Of a stretch of DNA of 64,000 nucleotides, positions 9,714 to 18,970 are shown one piece after another. Position 1 is the first letter of the stretch, and each line of letters starts with the position of its first letter. Made by a program: the position numbers and the translations under genes. The stretch comes from Bacteroidia bacterium (lineage in GTDB: Bacteria > Bacteroidota > Bacteroidia > B-17B0 > Aurantibacillaceae): positions 1 through 64,000 of the forward strand of contig JAEUTQ010000073.1 in the NCBI GenBank assembly GCA_016787445.1. Reading direction: 5' to 3'. A model generated the notes under the pieces. It saw only the letters and a list, made by a program, of their open reading frames with translations. It was not told where the DNA came from and searched no databases.

Positions 9714-9721
9714 TATCTTTG
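9714..9721 (+). promoter_or_regulatory. -7 box of the efflux operon
   Basis: TATCTTTG matches TAnnTTTG and predicts a start near 9728, about 10 nt before the ATG at 9739. The -33 region is weak (T-rich). A TACTATC half operator overlaps the box. Confidence 0.55.
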
Positions 9722-9738
9722 AAGCATAAATTACGAAA

Positions 9739-11991
9739 ATGAAACCAGTACAGTTAATTTACAAGTGGTTCTTTAATGAAAGGGAAACGCTTTACCGCAT
9801 ATACGGCTTAACGGCTTTGCAAGGTGCCATGTATCTTGTTATCCCTCTAGGCATACAAGGCATCATCACCTATACAATGGCCGGTCAGTTTTCCGCTTCC
9901 TTAGTAATGCTCGCTGCCATCACTGTATTAGCCGTATTATTTTCCGGTTTATTCCAATTATGGCAAATGCGCATTAATGAAACGCTTCATGAGAAAATCT
10001 TCGCCTCTATCACTGAAAAATTGGATTCATTAATAAAGAATAAAGACAAGGATAAAGAACTTAGAAAAAAAATAAACCATTTCTTTGAAGCGGTTACATT
10101 ACAGAAAGGTGTCAGCAAAATTCTTCTTGATTTCACATTCGCCGTTATTAGCATTGTATTTGGTTTAATTATTTTACCTGCTTATAACTCATGGTTCTTA
10201 ATCTTTACTGCTGTTATATCCATTTCGTTTTATTTGATAATTAAAAACTACGGCAAGAAGGCGGTAGAAACAAGTATTAAAACTTCTAAAAACAAATACA
10301 ATCTTGCAAACCAGTTTTCAGATTATTGCAATGATTTAATTCAAGATAATGAAGTTAAAGCCGAGTTAGAACTGGAAGAGTACCTTAAAAACCGACAAAG
10401 CCATTATAAAATTCTTGAAGCCCAATATAAAGTGATGCTTGTTTTCAAAACGATTTTTGTGGCTATACTTCTATTTATTGGCGCTTACATGGTACAGATT
10501 GGCCAACTCAACATAGGTCAGTTTGTGGCATCTGAAATTATTATTTTATTAGTTATAAACTCGGTGGAGAAAATATTAACCAGTTTAAACGATGTATATG
10601 ATTTAATTACGGCCCTTTACAAAGTAGAAGAAATGTTTCATTCCGCTCCCGATGATTCATTCCTTAACAACTCCAGAATTACCGAAGGAAACTTCACTAA
10701 AATTTATCGTCATAAATACTCTATGGCTATTCGTACCTTAAATTATTCAGTACTTGCCACCGGATTAATTTTACTTTTTTTACCATGGACACAAAGCGTA
10801 GAAGCTGATGGTAGAGTAACCACGGTTGACCCAGAAAACAGACCGCAAACGATAAATTCGAGAATCGCCGGACGAATTGAAAAGTGGTATGTTAACGAGG
10901 GGGATTTAGTAAAGAAAAACGACACCATTGCTTTCATTTCCGAGGTAAAGGAAGATTATTTTGACCCTAAATTAATTGACCGATCCGAAAGTCAGATAAA
11001 AGCTAAAGAATCTTCCATTGTTTCGTATGAGCAAAAAATTAATGCCATCGATTTACAGGTAGATGCTTTAACATCTAACTTAAAACTTAAAACAGAACAG
11101 GTAAAGAACAAATTTATTCAAGCTAAAAATAAGCTTGCCAGTGATAGCGCCGATATGATTTCTTCCGCTAATAATTACAAAGTGGCCGAAGAACAATTTA
11201 AACGCTATGAGGAATTATTAGGGAAAGGTGTGATTTCCAAAACGGATTTGGAGAACAGAAAAGTGAAAGTGCAAGATGCATTGGCTAAAAAAATAGAAAG
11301 TGAAAACAAATACATCAACAGCAAAAATGAATTATTGAATATCGAATTGGAATTAAATTCGGTACGACAAGACTATAATGAAAAATTGATGAAAGCCGAA
11401 TCTGACAAATTCTCGACACTATCGAATTTGTATGATGCGGAAGCTACATTAACAAAAATGCAGGGACAATTAGCCGGCTATTCGGTTCGTCAGACTTATT
11501 ATTATGTTTTAGCTCCGCAAAGCGGATTTATTACAAAAACTTTTGCTCAGGGTGTTGGAGAAGTGGTAAAAGAAGGAAGTGCCATTTGCAGTATTGTTCC
11601 TGAGAAAAGTGAAAAGACTGTTGAACTTTATGTTAATCCAATCGACCTTCCATTAATTCAAAAGGGAGAGCGTGTACAAATTACGTTTGACGGTTGGCCG
11701 GCTTTTGTTTTAAGCGGATGGCCGGGTGTTAGTTTTGGTACGTATAGTGCCGAAGTAATTGCTATTGACAGAACGATTAGTGATAATGGTAAATTCAGGA
11801 TTCTCGCTGTGCATAAATATGGCGATAAATGGCCCGACGCTATTCAAATCGGAGGAGGCGTTAAAGGTTTTGCTCTGCTTAAAGATGTTCCTTTAGTTTA
11901 TGAATTATGGCGAATTGTTAATGGATTCCCTCCGGAGTTTTATAACAATACGAATGCTTCAGCTAAAAACAATAAGGAGAAGAAAAAATAA
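9739..11991 (+). CDS. ABC-exporter transmembrane domain fused to HlyD-type adaptor, no ATPase domain
   Basis: 750 residues. Residues ~1-300 look like an ABC exporter transmembrane domain: five or six hydrophobic helices, with QMRINETLHEKIF, LQKGVSKILLDF, IGQFVASEIIILLVINSVEKIL and DVYDLITALYKVEEMF, the segment that normally precedes the nucleotide-binding domain. No Walker A, signature or Walker B motif follows. Instead a new helix (~330-352) opens a HlyD/membrane-fusion protein: barrel-sandwich half (NSRIAGRIEKWYVNEGDLVKKNDTIAFI), a coiled-coil hairpin (~405-560), the second half (LAPQSGFITKTFAQGVGEVVKEGSAIC) and a beta-barrel. With TolC next door it should form an envelope-spanning efflux or secretion complex; its energy source is unclear. 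Substrate unknown. TetR control is likely. Confidence 0.85.
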   Translation: MKPVQLIYKWFFNERETLYRIYGLTALQGAMYLVIPLGIQGIITYTMAGQFSASLVMLAAITVLAVLFSGLFQLWQMRINETLHEKIFASITEKLDSLIKNKDKDKELRKKINHFFEAVTLQKGVSKILLDFTFAVISIVFGLIILPAYNSWFLIFTAVISISFYLIIKNYGKKAVETSIKTSKNKYNLANQFSDYCNDLIQDNEVKAELELEEYLKNRQSHYKILEAQYKVMLVFKTIFVAILLFIGAYMVQIGQLNIGQFVASEIIILLVINSVEKILTSLNDVYDLITALYKVEEMFHSAPDDSFLNNSRITEGNFTKIYRHKYSMAIRTLNYSVLATGLILLFLPWTQSVEADGRVTTVDPENRPQTINSRIAGRIEKWYVNEGDLVKKNDTIAFISEVKEDYFDPKLIDRSESQIKAKESSIVSYEQKINAIDLQVDALTSNLKLKTEQVKNKFIQAKNKLASDSADMISSANNYKVAEEQFKRYEELLGKGVISKTDLENRKVKVQDALAKKIESENKYINSKNELLNIELELNSVRQDYNEKLMKAESDKFSTLSNLYDAEATLTKMQGQLAGYSVRQTYYYVLAPQSGFITKTFAQGVGEVVKEGSAICSIVPEKSEKTVELYVNPIDLPLIQKGERVQITFDGWPAFVLSGWPGVSFGTYSAEVIAIDRTISDNGKFRILAVHKYGDKWPDAIQIGGGVKGFALLKDVPLVYELWRIVNGFPPEFYNNTNASAKNNKEKKK

Positions 11992-11992
11992 T

Positions 11993-13399
11993 ATGACTGC
12001 TGTGAGAAATAGCTTAATTGTACTTTTTATTATTGCCATAAATTCTATTTATTCGCAAGAGAATTCAAATACCCCTACTCTAAGTATTAAACAATACCTC
12101 ACAAACATTGAGATGAATTATCCCCTATTTAAGAAGGCGGATAATATTATCAGGGAATCTGAATACAATTTAAAAGCGCAACGAGGGCTTTATGATCCTT
12201 TTGTAAAAGCAGATTATCAAAACAAATATTTTAATAGTAACAATTACTATTCTGTTTTATCATCCGAAATAAAACAACCTCTTTTCACGTCTCAATACTT
12301 AAAAGCAGGTTATGAATTTGGAGATGGTATTTATTTGAATCCGGAATCTAAAACCAGCTCCTATGGAATGCCATTCTTAGGTTTTGAAGCTTCCTTGCTT
12401 CAAGGAATGCTTTTTGATAAAAGAAGAGCTTCAGTACTTAAAGCACGTGAATACCTTAAGTATGGTAAAGCAGAAAGAAACGACATTGCAAATGATGTGT
12501 TTTTGGAAGCCAGCAACTTTTATGCTGAATTAAGTTTTGTGAATGCCCAATTAAATATCTACAACTACTTTATTCAATTAGCTAAAACAAGAAACCAGGG
12601 AATTATTGCTTTGGCAGAGATTGGAGAGAAACCATTCATTGACACTGTTGAAGCTTCAATTATTTATCAAAGCCGGGTTTTAGAACTTCAATCATTATCG
12701 GTAGACAATAGAAAAATAGCGGCCATTGTCAATAGCTTTAATTGGAAAAGCGATGGAACGGTTAATACGTCATTGAATTTTAACATAGATTCGCTAGAGA
12801 TAATATTTAATCATTATAAAGAAATCCTAATAAAGGAACTCAATAATGATACAATTAACAATCCTGAATTACAGCAATATCTTATTAAACAAAACATTCT
12901 AAAAATAGAGAAGCGTTATAGGGCAGAAATGATTAAACCTCAGCTTGACGTGAAATATAACTTTCTTTCCAATAATTACAATTCCTTTTCCCCTCAATTA
13001 AACAGCAACAATTATAAATGGGGAGCTACTTTATCATTTCCATTATTTTTAAGAACGCCGCGCAATGAATATAAAATTGCCGGACTTCAATTCCAGAACT
13101 CCCGATTGGAAACTGATGCTAAATCGAATGAATTACGTAACAAAGTCGAAAATTACGTCAAAGCCATTTCAATTATTAGTGAACAAATAAACAATGCACA
13201 ACGCAACAAAGTATTGAGCAAACGCTTATTGGAAGCTGAAAAATTAAAATTTGATAATGGAGAAAGCTCCTTGTTTTTACTCAATATGCGTGAAAATAAA
13301 TGGCTGGAAGCTGAAATTAAATTAAACGAATATAAATTCAAATTTATCACATCAGTACTTCAGCTTATTCATTTAAAGGGTAACTTAAATTATAAATAA
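11993..13399 (+). CDS. TolC family outer-membrane efflux protein
   Basis: 468 residues from the ATG at 11993, one base after the upstream stop codon. An AGGAG lies 14 nt before it and the signal peptide (NSLIVLFIIAINSIYSQ) begins here, so the longer frame from 11900 is rejected. The sequence has the two long helical repeats of TolC, with Asn/Tyr-rich strands between them (YQNKYFNSNNYYSVLSSEIKQPLF; LDVKYNFLSNNYNSFSPQLN; WGATLSFPLF) and a closing AEIKLNEYKFKFITSVLQLIHL segment. It should provide the outer-membrane channel for the HlyD fusion upstream. The stop overlaps the next start (TAATG). Confidence 0.9.
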   Translation: MTAVRNSLIVLFIIAINSIYSQENSNTPTLSIKQYLTNIEMNYPLFKKADNIIRESEYNLKAQRGLYDPFVKADYQNKYFNSNNYYSVLSSEIKQPLFTSQYLKAGYEFGDGIYLNPESKTSSYGMPFLGFEASLLQGMLFDKRRASVLKAREYLKYGKAERNDIANDVFLEASNFYAELSFVNAQLNIYNYFIQLAKTRNQGIIALAEIGEKPFIDTVEASIIYQSRVLELQSLSVDNRKIAAIVNSFNWKSDGTVNTSLNFNIDSLEIIFNHYKEILIKELNNDTINNPELQQYLIKQNILKIEKRYRAEMIKPQLDVKYNFLSNNYNSFSPQLNSNNYKWGATLSFPLFLRTPRNEYKIAGLQFQNSRLETDAKSNELRNKVENYVKAISIISEQINNAQRNKVLSKRLLEAEKLKFDNGESSLFLLNMRENKWLEAEIKLNEYKFKFITSVLQLIHLKGNLNYK

Positions 13400-13992
13400 T
13401 GACGGTAAAAAAAATTATACTATTGTTCGCAATTCTATCACTCAAAACCTTGAGTGCCCAGGATATTTTTCCGTCAAAAACTTATATCAATACCTGCTAT
13501 AATGATCAACAATGTTTTTCTTTAAATAGTGCGGCCTTTATTTTCTATAATAACGACAATCATGAGCTCAGTTTCTCTATTGATTTTTCCAAATTTAAAA
13601 CCGGTAACGACACCATCGATAATTGGCTGGATGATTTGGACGACACTAAGCTAACTTTTAAAGGTCAGTTAAATTATGACAATCTATTAGTTCTAACTCA
13701 TCACAACTCAAAAGCTATTAAAGTAAGCGGACTAATGACATTTAATAATGTATCACATGCACATAGTATCGAAGTCAATATTTTTGAAGTATCACGAGAA
13801 GGCGTATTATTTCAAAACAACCAACAAGATTATAATGACCGTATTAATGTCAATTTGGGATTTGCCTTTATGCCTAAAGAATTTAAAATTGACAAAAAAG
13901 CTCATCACTTGAAGAAAAAAATAACAGTAGGCATTTACAGAGGATATGTAAATAATTATAATTCTAATGCCGCTAAATACTTTGAAAATTAA
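13399..13992 (+). CDS. Exported YceI-like protein (tentative)
   Basis: 197 residues with signal peptide (MTVKKIILLFAILSLKTLSAQ). The core DFSKFKTGNDTIDNWLDDLDDTKLTFKGQL ... KVSGLMTFNNVSHAHSIEV follows the spacing of YceI proteins (a TGN-D-L segment, then FxG, then sGxLTxxGv). YceI proteins are periplasmic lipocalin-like binders of isoprenoid-type lipids. Sequence similarity is weak, so only fold-level kinship is suggested. It starts on the last base of the tolC stop codon, so it belongs to the efflux operon. Confidence 0.5.
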   Translation: MTVKKIILLFAILSLKTLSAQDIFPSKTYINTCYNDQQCFSLNSAAFIFYNNDNHELSFSIDFSKFKTGNDTIDNWLDDLDDTKLTFKGQLNYDNLLVLTHHNSKAIKVSGLMTFNNVSHAHSIEVNIFEVSREGVLFQNNQQDYNDRINVNLGFAFMPKEFKIDKKAHHLKKKITVGIYRGYVNNYNSNAAKYFEN

Positions 13993-13994
13993 CC

Positions 13995-14309
13995 ATGATA
14001 TTACTAAACATAATTACCAAGAAGGAAGAGGAAATCGAAAAGCTGATTGAACACGTTTTAAAAAACAAGTTTACTAAAAGCGTGCAATTGGATCATGAAA
14101 TTTTCTTTAATCTTGATGAAACTGGAAAAATCATTGAAATAAAAACTCCAAAGATCAGTTTCATTACAAAAGCATTATTGTATAAGGAAATAGAAGATTC
14201 GGTTTTTGGAATTATTCATCATGAAGAGATCATTATTTACGCCATACCTGTAGGTTCCATGAATGAGCAATATGGCAATGAATTAAGAAAGTTTATTAAA
14301 GCTGCGTAA
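13995..14309 (+). CDS. Small CutA-like protein (tentative)
   Basis: 104 residues, no signal peptide. The order of elements (ILLNIITKKEEEIEKLIEHVLKNKFTKSVQLD; IIEIKTPKISFITKALLYKEIE; EIIIYAIPVGSMNEQYGNELRKFI) resembles the ferredoxin-like CutA1 family, whose pattern is strand, helix, CV strand, KT strand, helix, then a strand reading ALPIxxGxxxYLxWI. The conserved CutA residues are mostly absent, so this is a fold-level guess. It lies 2 bp after the YceI-like gene and overlaps the next start (TAATG). Confidence 0.45.
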   Translation: MILLNIITKKEEEIEKLIEHVLKNKFTKSVQLDHEIFFNLDETGKIIEIKTPKISFITKALLYKEIEDSVFGIIHHEEIIIYAIPVGSMNEQYGNELRKFIKAA

Positions 14310-14911
14310 TGAAATGGTGCCTCGCCATAGTATTTTCCTTTATTAATATTATTTCGTCTGCTCAGTCATACGATTTAGGCACCAAAGTTATCTATCTCGG
14401 TTCATCAGCTGCCATTCGGCACCTCGATCAAAATATCACTAACTCGCAAACTAACGATTATTACAAAACACCTATTTTTGCCATAGGTTTAGACTATTGC
14501 TTTAGCCGAATCAGAGAGGTAAGTAATTCAAGACTTGGCATCGGTCCGTATTTTTCAACCTGGTCTGCCAAACGAATTTACACCGACGATAAAAACAATC
14601 AGTGGGAAAAAAGCTGGAGTGATTTTGCTTTTGGAGCAAGGTTCACACATCACTTAACTTACTTTATCCGTAAAAAATTAGATATGTGCAGCGGCGTAAT
14701 CATTGGAGCCCGTTACCGTCATTATCATTTCATTGAGAAAGAACAAGCTGGTTTACCGGTAAATTACCGTGACAAACAATGGTTGCCGATGGCTGGAATC
14801 ACTGCTACGGTTAAGTATTACTTTTATAAAGACATGGGCTTGTTTGTAGAAGGAACATTCGGCTATAAAACCGATTATTTTTTATTTGGACTTTGCTATA
14901 AGATTAACTAA
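14309..14911 (+). CDS. Exported beta-rich outer-membrane-like protein
   Basis: 200 residues with signal peptide (LAIVFSFINIISSAQS). Alternating aromatic and polar segments ending in aromatic residues (PIFAIGLDYCF, SRLGIGPYFSTW, FAFGARFTHHLTYFI, VIIGARYRHYHF, DMGLFVEGTFGYKTDYFLFGLCYKIN) suggest an eight-stranded outer-membrane barrel. Family not identified. It is the last gene of the efflux operon and overlaps the convergent phosphatase gene by 8 bp. Confidence 0.65.
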   Translation: MKWCLAIVFSFINIISSAQSYDLGTKVIYLGSSAAIRHLDQNITNSQTNDYYKTPIFAIGLDYCFSRIREVSNSRLGIGPYFSTWSAKRIYTDDKNNQWEKSWSDFAFGARFTHHLTYFIRKKLDMCSGVIIGARYRHYHFIEKEQAGLPVNYRDKQWLPMAGITATVKYYFYKDMGLFVEGTFGYKTDYFLFGLCYKIN

Positions 14912-16292
14912 TCTTTATACCAATTACCAATACATCATCTGTTTGTTCAACATTCCCTTTCCAATCAAAAAAAGCTTTACTTAAAACATCCTTTTGTTGT
15001 GGAAAAGGTTTAGAATGATTATTCAATAAAATTTCTTCGAATTGCTTATAGCGGAATTTCTTTCCTTTCGGACCGCCAAACTGGTCGGCGTAACCATCCG
15101 TGTAAGTATAAACACAATCACCCTTTTCTAATTGAAATTTATGCGTTGTAAATGGTTTTGGATCATGAAAAAATCCGCAAGGTTGCTTGTCGGCTTTCAT
15201 ATCAGAGATTTCATTGTTTCTTACTACATAAAATGAATTATTAGCCGCAGCATAATGCATTTCGTTTGTTTTAGTATTCAAACAACAAAGTACAATATCC
15301 ATTCCGTCTTTATTTTCTTCAGTGCTTGCTCCTTGCTTTAAGGTGTTAATGATTTTATCGCGCAAAAGTCCTAATACCTCGGCAGGGTCAATTGCATTTC
15401 TTGTGTCTATAATTTCTTCCAGAAAAGATAATCCCAGCATGGTCATAAATCCACCGGGCACACCATGACCGGTACAATCACCGGTTGCATAATATATAAA
15501 ATCATCCTTCTTACGTACCCAATAAAAATCGCCACTTACTATATCCTTTGGTTGAAACAACACAAAACTATCAGTAAAATGCTTATTAAAATCTCCCTCA
15601 GTTGGAATGAAGGCGCGTTGAATTCTCTTTGCGTAATTGATACTATCGGTGATTTCTTTTTTCTGTTCAACAACAATGTTACGCTCCTCCTCTATCACCT
15701 CTTTCGATTTTGCTAATTCGAGACGACTTCTGATTTCATTTAAAGTTAATCGATAACGCGTACGAATAAGGAAAGTACTGAATAAAGCAACTGTAAATAC
15801 CAATAAGCCTCCGCTAATTACAAATTGATCGACACTCAATGCACTATTAAGTTTGTAAAAAACAATGTTACTAATAACAGTAATTACCAATAAAATAACT
15901 GAGTAAATAAAATCCCAATACACCAGCATCCCAACTCCAATAAACAACACCATGTAAGCAAAAGCATGTTTCTGCAAATGCTCTAAATCCATCACACTCC
16001 ACATGTAGGCATTTTGAACGGAAATACCCAAAACCAAAACGAATAGCGTCATGTAAATGTTTAGCTTATGGAATTTTTTGGTTAGAAGTATTAGCGCCGT
16101 GATTCCGGAAACCGAGGCACGAAAAATTAAAAAGGGAATCCAGTAAGTTGGAATAATAAAATAGTCGCTGATGAACCAAACCAAATCCAAAACCACGCCA
16201 ACCCAACAGGTAATAACTTGAAAGCGTTCAGTGGATCGGTAGAATTCATTTTCTACGTCTTGGTTGGAAACAGTAATATCGCCTGCACTCAT
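14904..16292 (-). CDS. Membrane-bound SpoIIE/PP2C-type serine phosphatase
   Basis: 462 residues. About six hydrophobic helices fill residues ~25-190. A short coiled coil follows, then the linker EITDSINYAKRIQRAFIP and a SpoIIE-type PP2C domain from ~235 to the end. Metal-binding motifs are present: VSGDFYW, ATGDCTGHGVPGGFM, NKDGMDIVLCC and the final QTDDVLVIGIKI. Such phosphatases usually dephosphorylate a STAS-domain anti-anti-sigma partner; none is seen nearby. It is one of four phosphatases in this window with the same linker and catalytic domain but different sensors. No other gene is clearly co-transcribed. Confidence 0.9.
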   Translation of the reverse strand: MSAGDITVSNQDVENEFYRSTERFQVITCWVGVVLDLVWFISDYFIIPTYWIPFLIFRASVSGITALILLTKKFHKLNIYMTLFVLVLGISVQNAYMWSVMDLEHLQKHAFAYMVLFIGVGMLVYWDFIYSVILLVITVISNIVFYKLNSALSVDQFVISGGLLVFTVALFSTFLIRTRYRLTLNEIRSRLELAKSKEVIEEERNIVVEQKKEITDSINYAKRIQRAFIPTEGDFNKHFTDSFVLFQPKDIVSGDFYWVRKKDDFIYYATGDCTGHGVPGGFMTMLGLSFLEEIIDTRNAIDPAEVLGLLRDKIINTLKQGASTEENKDGMDIVLCCLNTKTNEMHYAAANNSFYVVRNNEISDMKADKQPCGFFHDPKPFTTHKFQLEKGDCVYTYTDGYADQFGGPKGKKFRYKQFEEILLNNHSKPFPQQKDVLSKAFFDWKGNVEQTDDVLVIGIKIS

Positions 16293-16340
16293 TATAGATG
16301 CAATTTAGAAAATAAAATGTAAAATCAAAACACTAAATAA

Positions 16341-17987
16341 TTAGTGCTGCTTTTTAGTAACCATTTTAAGGTTTAAAAGGTTCATTGGATTGGTTGACAA
16401 ACCTTCTATATTGTGGCTAACCAGACGGATAATTTGATCGTAATACAAAGGAATAACCGGAGCATCATCCATTACCATTTGGTCCATTTTCTGATATAAC
16501 ACTGTTTTTACGCTGTCGTTGGTTTCATGAATGGCATTTTCAAACAAAATATCGAAATCAGGATTTTTGTAGTGCGAAAAATTAAAGCCTGCCGGACAGA
16601 AATTTTTACTGTAGAACATGCTCATGTAATTTTCCTCATCGGCATAATCAGCCACCCATGATTTTTTATACATATTGTATTCGCATGAAGCAACCGCCTG
16701 TCGTAACACTGAAGGTTTATCTACACTGATTTTCATTTTTATATTGATTTCAGCCAATTGCGATTGGATAAATTCAACTTGTTCTTTATAATTATCTGTA
16801 GTATGTAAAGTAATTTCAGGCAAACCTTTTCCTCCCGGGAAACCGGCTTCAGTCAGTAACTGACGGGCTTTATCCTGATTAAATGTATAACCTTTAATCT
16901 TGTCGGTATCGTAGGCTTTTAATCCCTTCGGTATAAATCCGGCAGTAGCCGCAACCCCCACATTATTTCTCAAATAAGTAATAAGTTTCTGGCGGTCGAA
17001 ACCATAATTAATTGCCTGACGCACTTTCTTTAATCGTAAAGGAGAGTTTTTTACAATGTCGATGTTCTCATCAATCAAAATCCCAACATAATCAGTTTTA
17101 AGGAAGGTTTGTTTTTGAAGTACAAACTTTTTAGCGTAAACATCGCGAAGTTCTCCGCTTTTATCTAACACCTCGTTAATATTAAAGGCATCAGCGCCAC
17201 TTAACATATCAAACTTTCCGTTTAATAATTCCATAAATGCTGTTTCTCGGTCTTTTACAAACGAAACAGATACAGCGTCTAAATACGGTAATCTGCTACC
17301 TTTCTCATCTGTTTCAAAGTAGTTTGGATTTTTAATCATGTTAAGCTTTGTTCCTTCTTCCCACATTTTAAGAACAAAGGGACCTGTACCAACCGGGTTT
17401 CTTCTAAAATCCTGTTTGTATAAATCAACAGCTTCATGAGGCACCACTGAAAAATATTTCATGGTTAAAATATTCAAGAACGCACTGAATGGTTCTTTCA
17501 GATAAATCTCAAAGGTAGAATCATTGATAGCGGCAAATCCGCTGTAATTTGTTTTTTCACTGCGGTCGATATTATTTAAAAGCGATAAAGCACTGCTCAC
17601 TTTTGCATCAAACAAACGATTATAAGAGAACACAAAATCTTTTGCCGTTACCTTACGACCTTTACCGTTTTCGAAAGCTGGATTATCATGAAAGTATACA
17701 TCTGTGCGTAAATAAAATGTGTACTTCAATCCATCATTACTCACTGAAAATTTGCGGGCAATGCACGGAATGACATTCAACTTATCATCCGTTTGAACCA
17801 AGCCATTAAATAACTGATTAACGGCCCAGATATTCTCGAGGTTACTTGAAGCAGCAGGATCTAATGAGGTAATGCCTGCCATTTCATTATAGTTAAATAC
17901 CGTTTTGGTAGATGTTTCTTTTTTTTCGTCGCCGCAAGAGAAAGCCAATAGCGCGCTTGCTGCTATAAGTAATAGGGATTTACGCAT
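16341..17987 (-). CDS. ABC transporter substrate-binding lipoprotein, peptide family 5
   Basis: 548 residues, lipobox LLAFSC with Cys18. The sequence has the family-5 (DppA/OppA-like) layout: SLDPAASSNLENIWAVNQLFNGLVQTDD, then LKYTFYLRTDVYFHDNP, TAKDFVFSYNRLFD, NPVGTGPFVLKMWEEG, VRQAINYGFDRQKLI, DQDKARQLLTEAGFPGG-type text, and MVMDDAPVIPLYYD near the end. It should bind oligopeptides (or a similar solute) and hand them to an ABC permease, none of which is encoded next to it. It is probably anchored in the outer side of the inner membrane or in the outer membrane. Confidence 0.9.
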   Translation of the reverse strand: MRKSLLLIAASALLAFSCGDEKKETSTKTVFNYNEMAGITSLDPAASSNLENIWAVNQLFNGLVQTDDKLNVIPCIARKFSVSNDGLKYTFYLRTDVYFHDNPAFENGKGRKVTAKDFVFSYNRLFDAKVSSALSLLNNIDRSEKTNYSGFAAINDSTFEIYLKEPFSAFLNILTMKYFSVVPHEAVDLYKQDFRRNPVGTGPFVLKMWEEGTKLNMIKNPNYFETDEKGSRLPYLDAVSVSFVKDRETAFMELLNGKFDMLSGADAFNINEVLDKSGELRDVYAKKFVLQKQTFLKTDYVGILIDENIDIVKNSPLRLKKVRQAINYGFDRQKLITYLRNNVGVAATAGFIPKGLKAYDTDKIKGYTFNQDKARQLLTEAGFPGGKGLPEITLHTTDNYKEQVEFIQSQLAEINIKMKISVDKPSVLRQAVASCEYNMYKKSWVADYADEENYMSMFYSKNFCPAGFNFSHYKNPDFDILFENAIHETNDSVKTVLYQKMDQMVMDDAPVIPLYYDQIIRLVSHNIEGLSTNPMNLLNLKMVTKKQH

Positions 17988-18067
17988 ATTACAAATATTG
18001 CAAATCGAAGAGTGCTTTAAGGGGAAGCCGGCTTGCTTTTATGCACAGCGCATTGTGAAAAGGGAAA

Positions 18068-18970
18068 CTAGTTATTTGAGATCTTCAAATACTTAGTGGT
18101 GTTAGCCGGGTCGACCAGCATAAGCTTTTCTACAGCTTTGGATTTTTCTTCAGGCAAACCTTTAGAAAATACATTCACCAGTTCATCTCCCTTGGCATTA
18201 AAGAAGAGCTGCATGTTAAAGGAAGCGGGACGATTATTGTAAACCGGAATTAATAAATCGAGTGAGCTTAAAATGTTGGCACGGCCTTGATCTACTTTCT
18301 CGCTCATGATATCCAATCCTTCACGGTGATATTTGTAGTTACAGTCGCGGATGCCCTGAAACACAGGCTGCAATTGATTTTCGATTAACCAATAACGGTT
18401 CTTTGTACCCTCAGAAGATTTCCAACCTTTTTCGGATGTTGTTTGCGCATTGTTAACGATGGTTTGCGCCATTTGCCAATATGGTGTTCCGCCTAAAGGC
18501 GAATAACTGTCGTAGTCCATGGCAATAACCACATACGCATAAAATGCAAGAACTGAAGTTAAGTTGTTTTGGAACGTGTTTAAGTTAAATTCGAGCTGTG
18601 TAAACTGTTGAAATCTGAATTGAAAATTCTCATCAATGTAATTTAACAAAGGCGAATAGTACGAGCTTTTGTAAACCGGTCTACGACTCTGTATCTGTAT
18701 GGTTCCCAAATACTCATCCGTACTCAACTTCTGTGTTACGTTAATTAAAATGGAGCAGTCAATTCGTTCTTGTTGGGTATATAAATCTTTGGTCCATTTC
18801 GTATTATTCATGAACTCAAAAACAATCTTTTGCATTTGCTCGAACACTTGCTTTTCAACGGTACCTTGCACCTGTTGTGAAACAATACTTACCTGGCAAT
18901 TTAATTCTTGCGCAGAAATTCGGGAAACCGTCAGTACAAATAAAAGTGCTATGAAAATCCTTTTGAACAT
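18068..18970 (-). CDS. porD: PorD-like protein (DUF4835 family)
   Basis: 300 residues with signal peptide (MFKRIFIALLFVLTVSRISAQ). The sequence ELNCQVSIVSQQVQGTVEKQVFEQMQKIVFEFMNNTKWT ... IDCSILINVTQ ... VLAFYAYVVIAMDYDSYSPLGG matches what I know of the DUF4835 family, annotated as type IX secretion protein PorD. It starts on the last base of the coaBC frame, giving the conserved Bacteroidota order bamD, rpoZ, coaBC, DUF4835. Its precise job in secretion is not established. Confidence 0.8.
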   Translation of the reverse strand: MFKRIFIALLFVLTVSRISAQELNCQVSIVSQQVQGTVEKQVFEQMQKIVFEFMNNTKWTKDLYTQQERIDCSILINVTQKLSTDEYLGTIQIQSRRPVYKSSYYSPLLNYIDENFQFRFQQFTQLEFNLNTFQNNLTSVLAFYAYVVIAMDYDSYSPLGGTPYWQMAQTIVNNAQTTSEKGWKSSEGTKNRYWLIENQLQPVFQGIRDCNYKYHREGLDIMSEKVDQGRANILSSLDLLIPVYNNRPASFNMQLFFNAKGDELVNVFSKGLPEEKSKAVEKLMLVDPANTTKYLKISNN

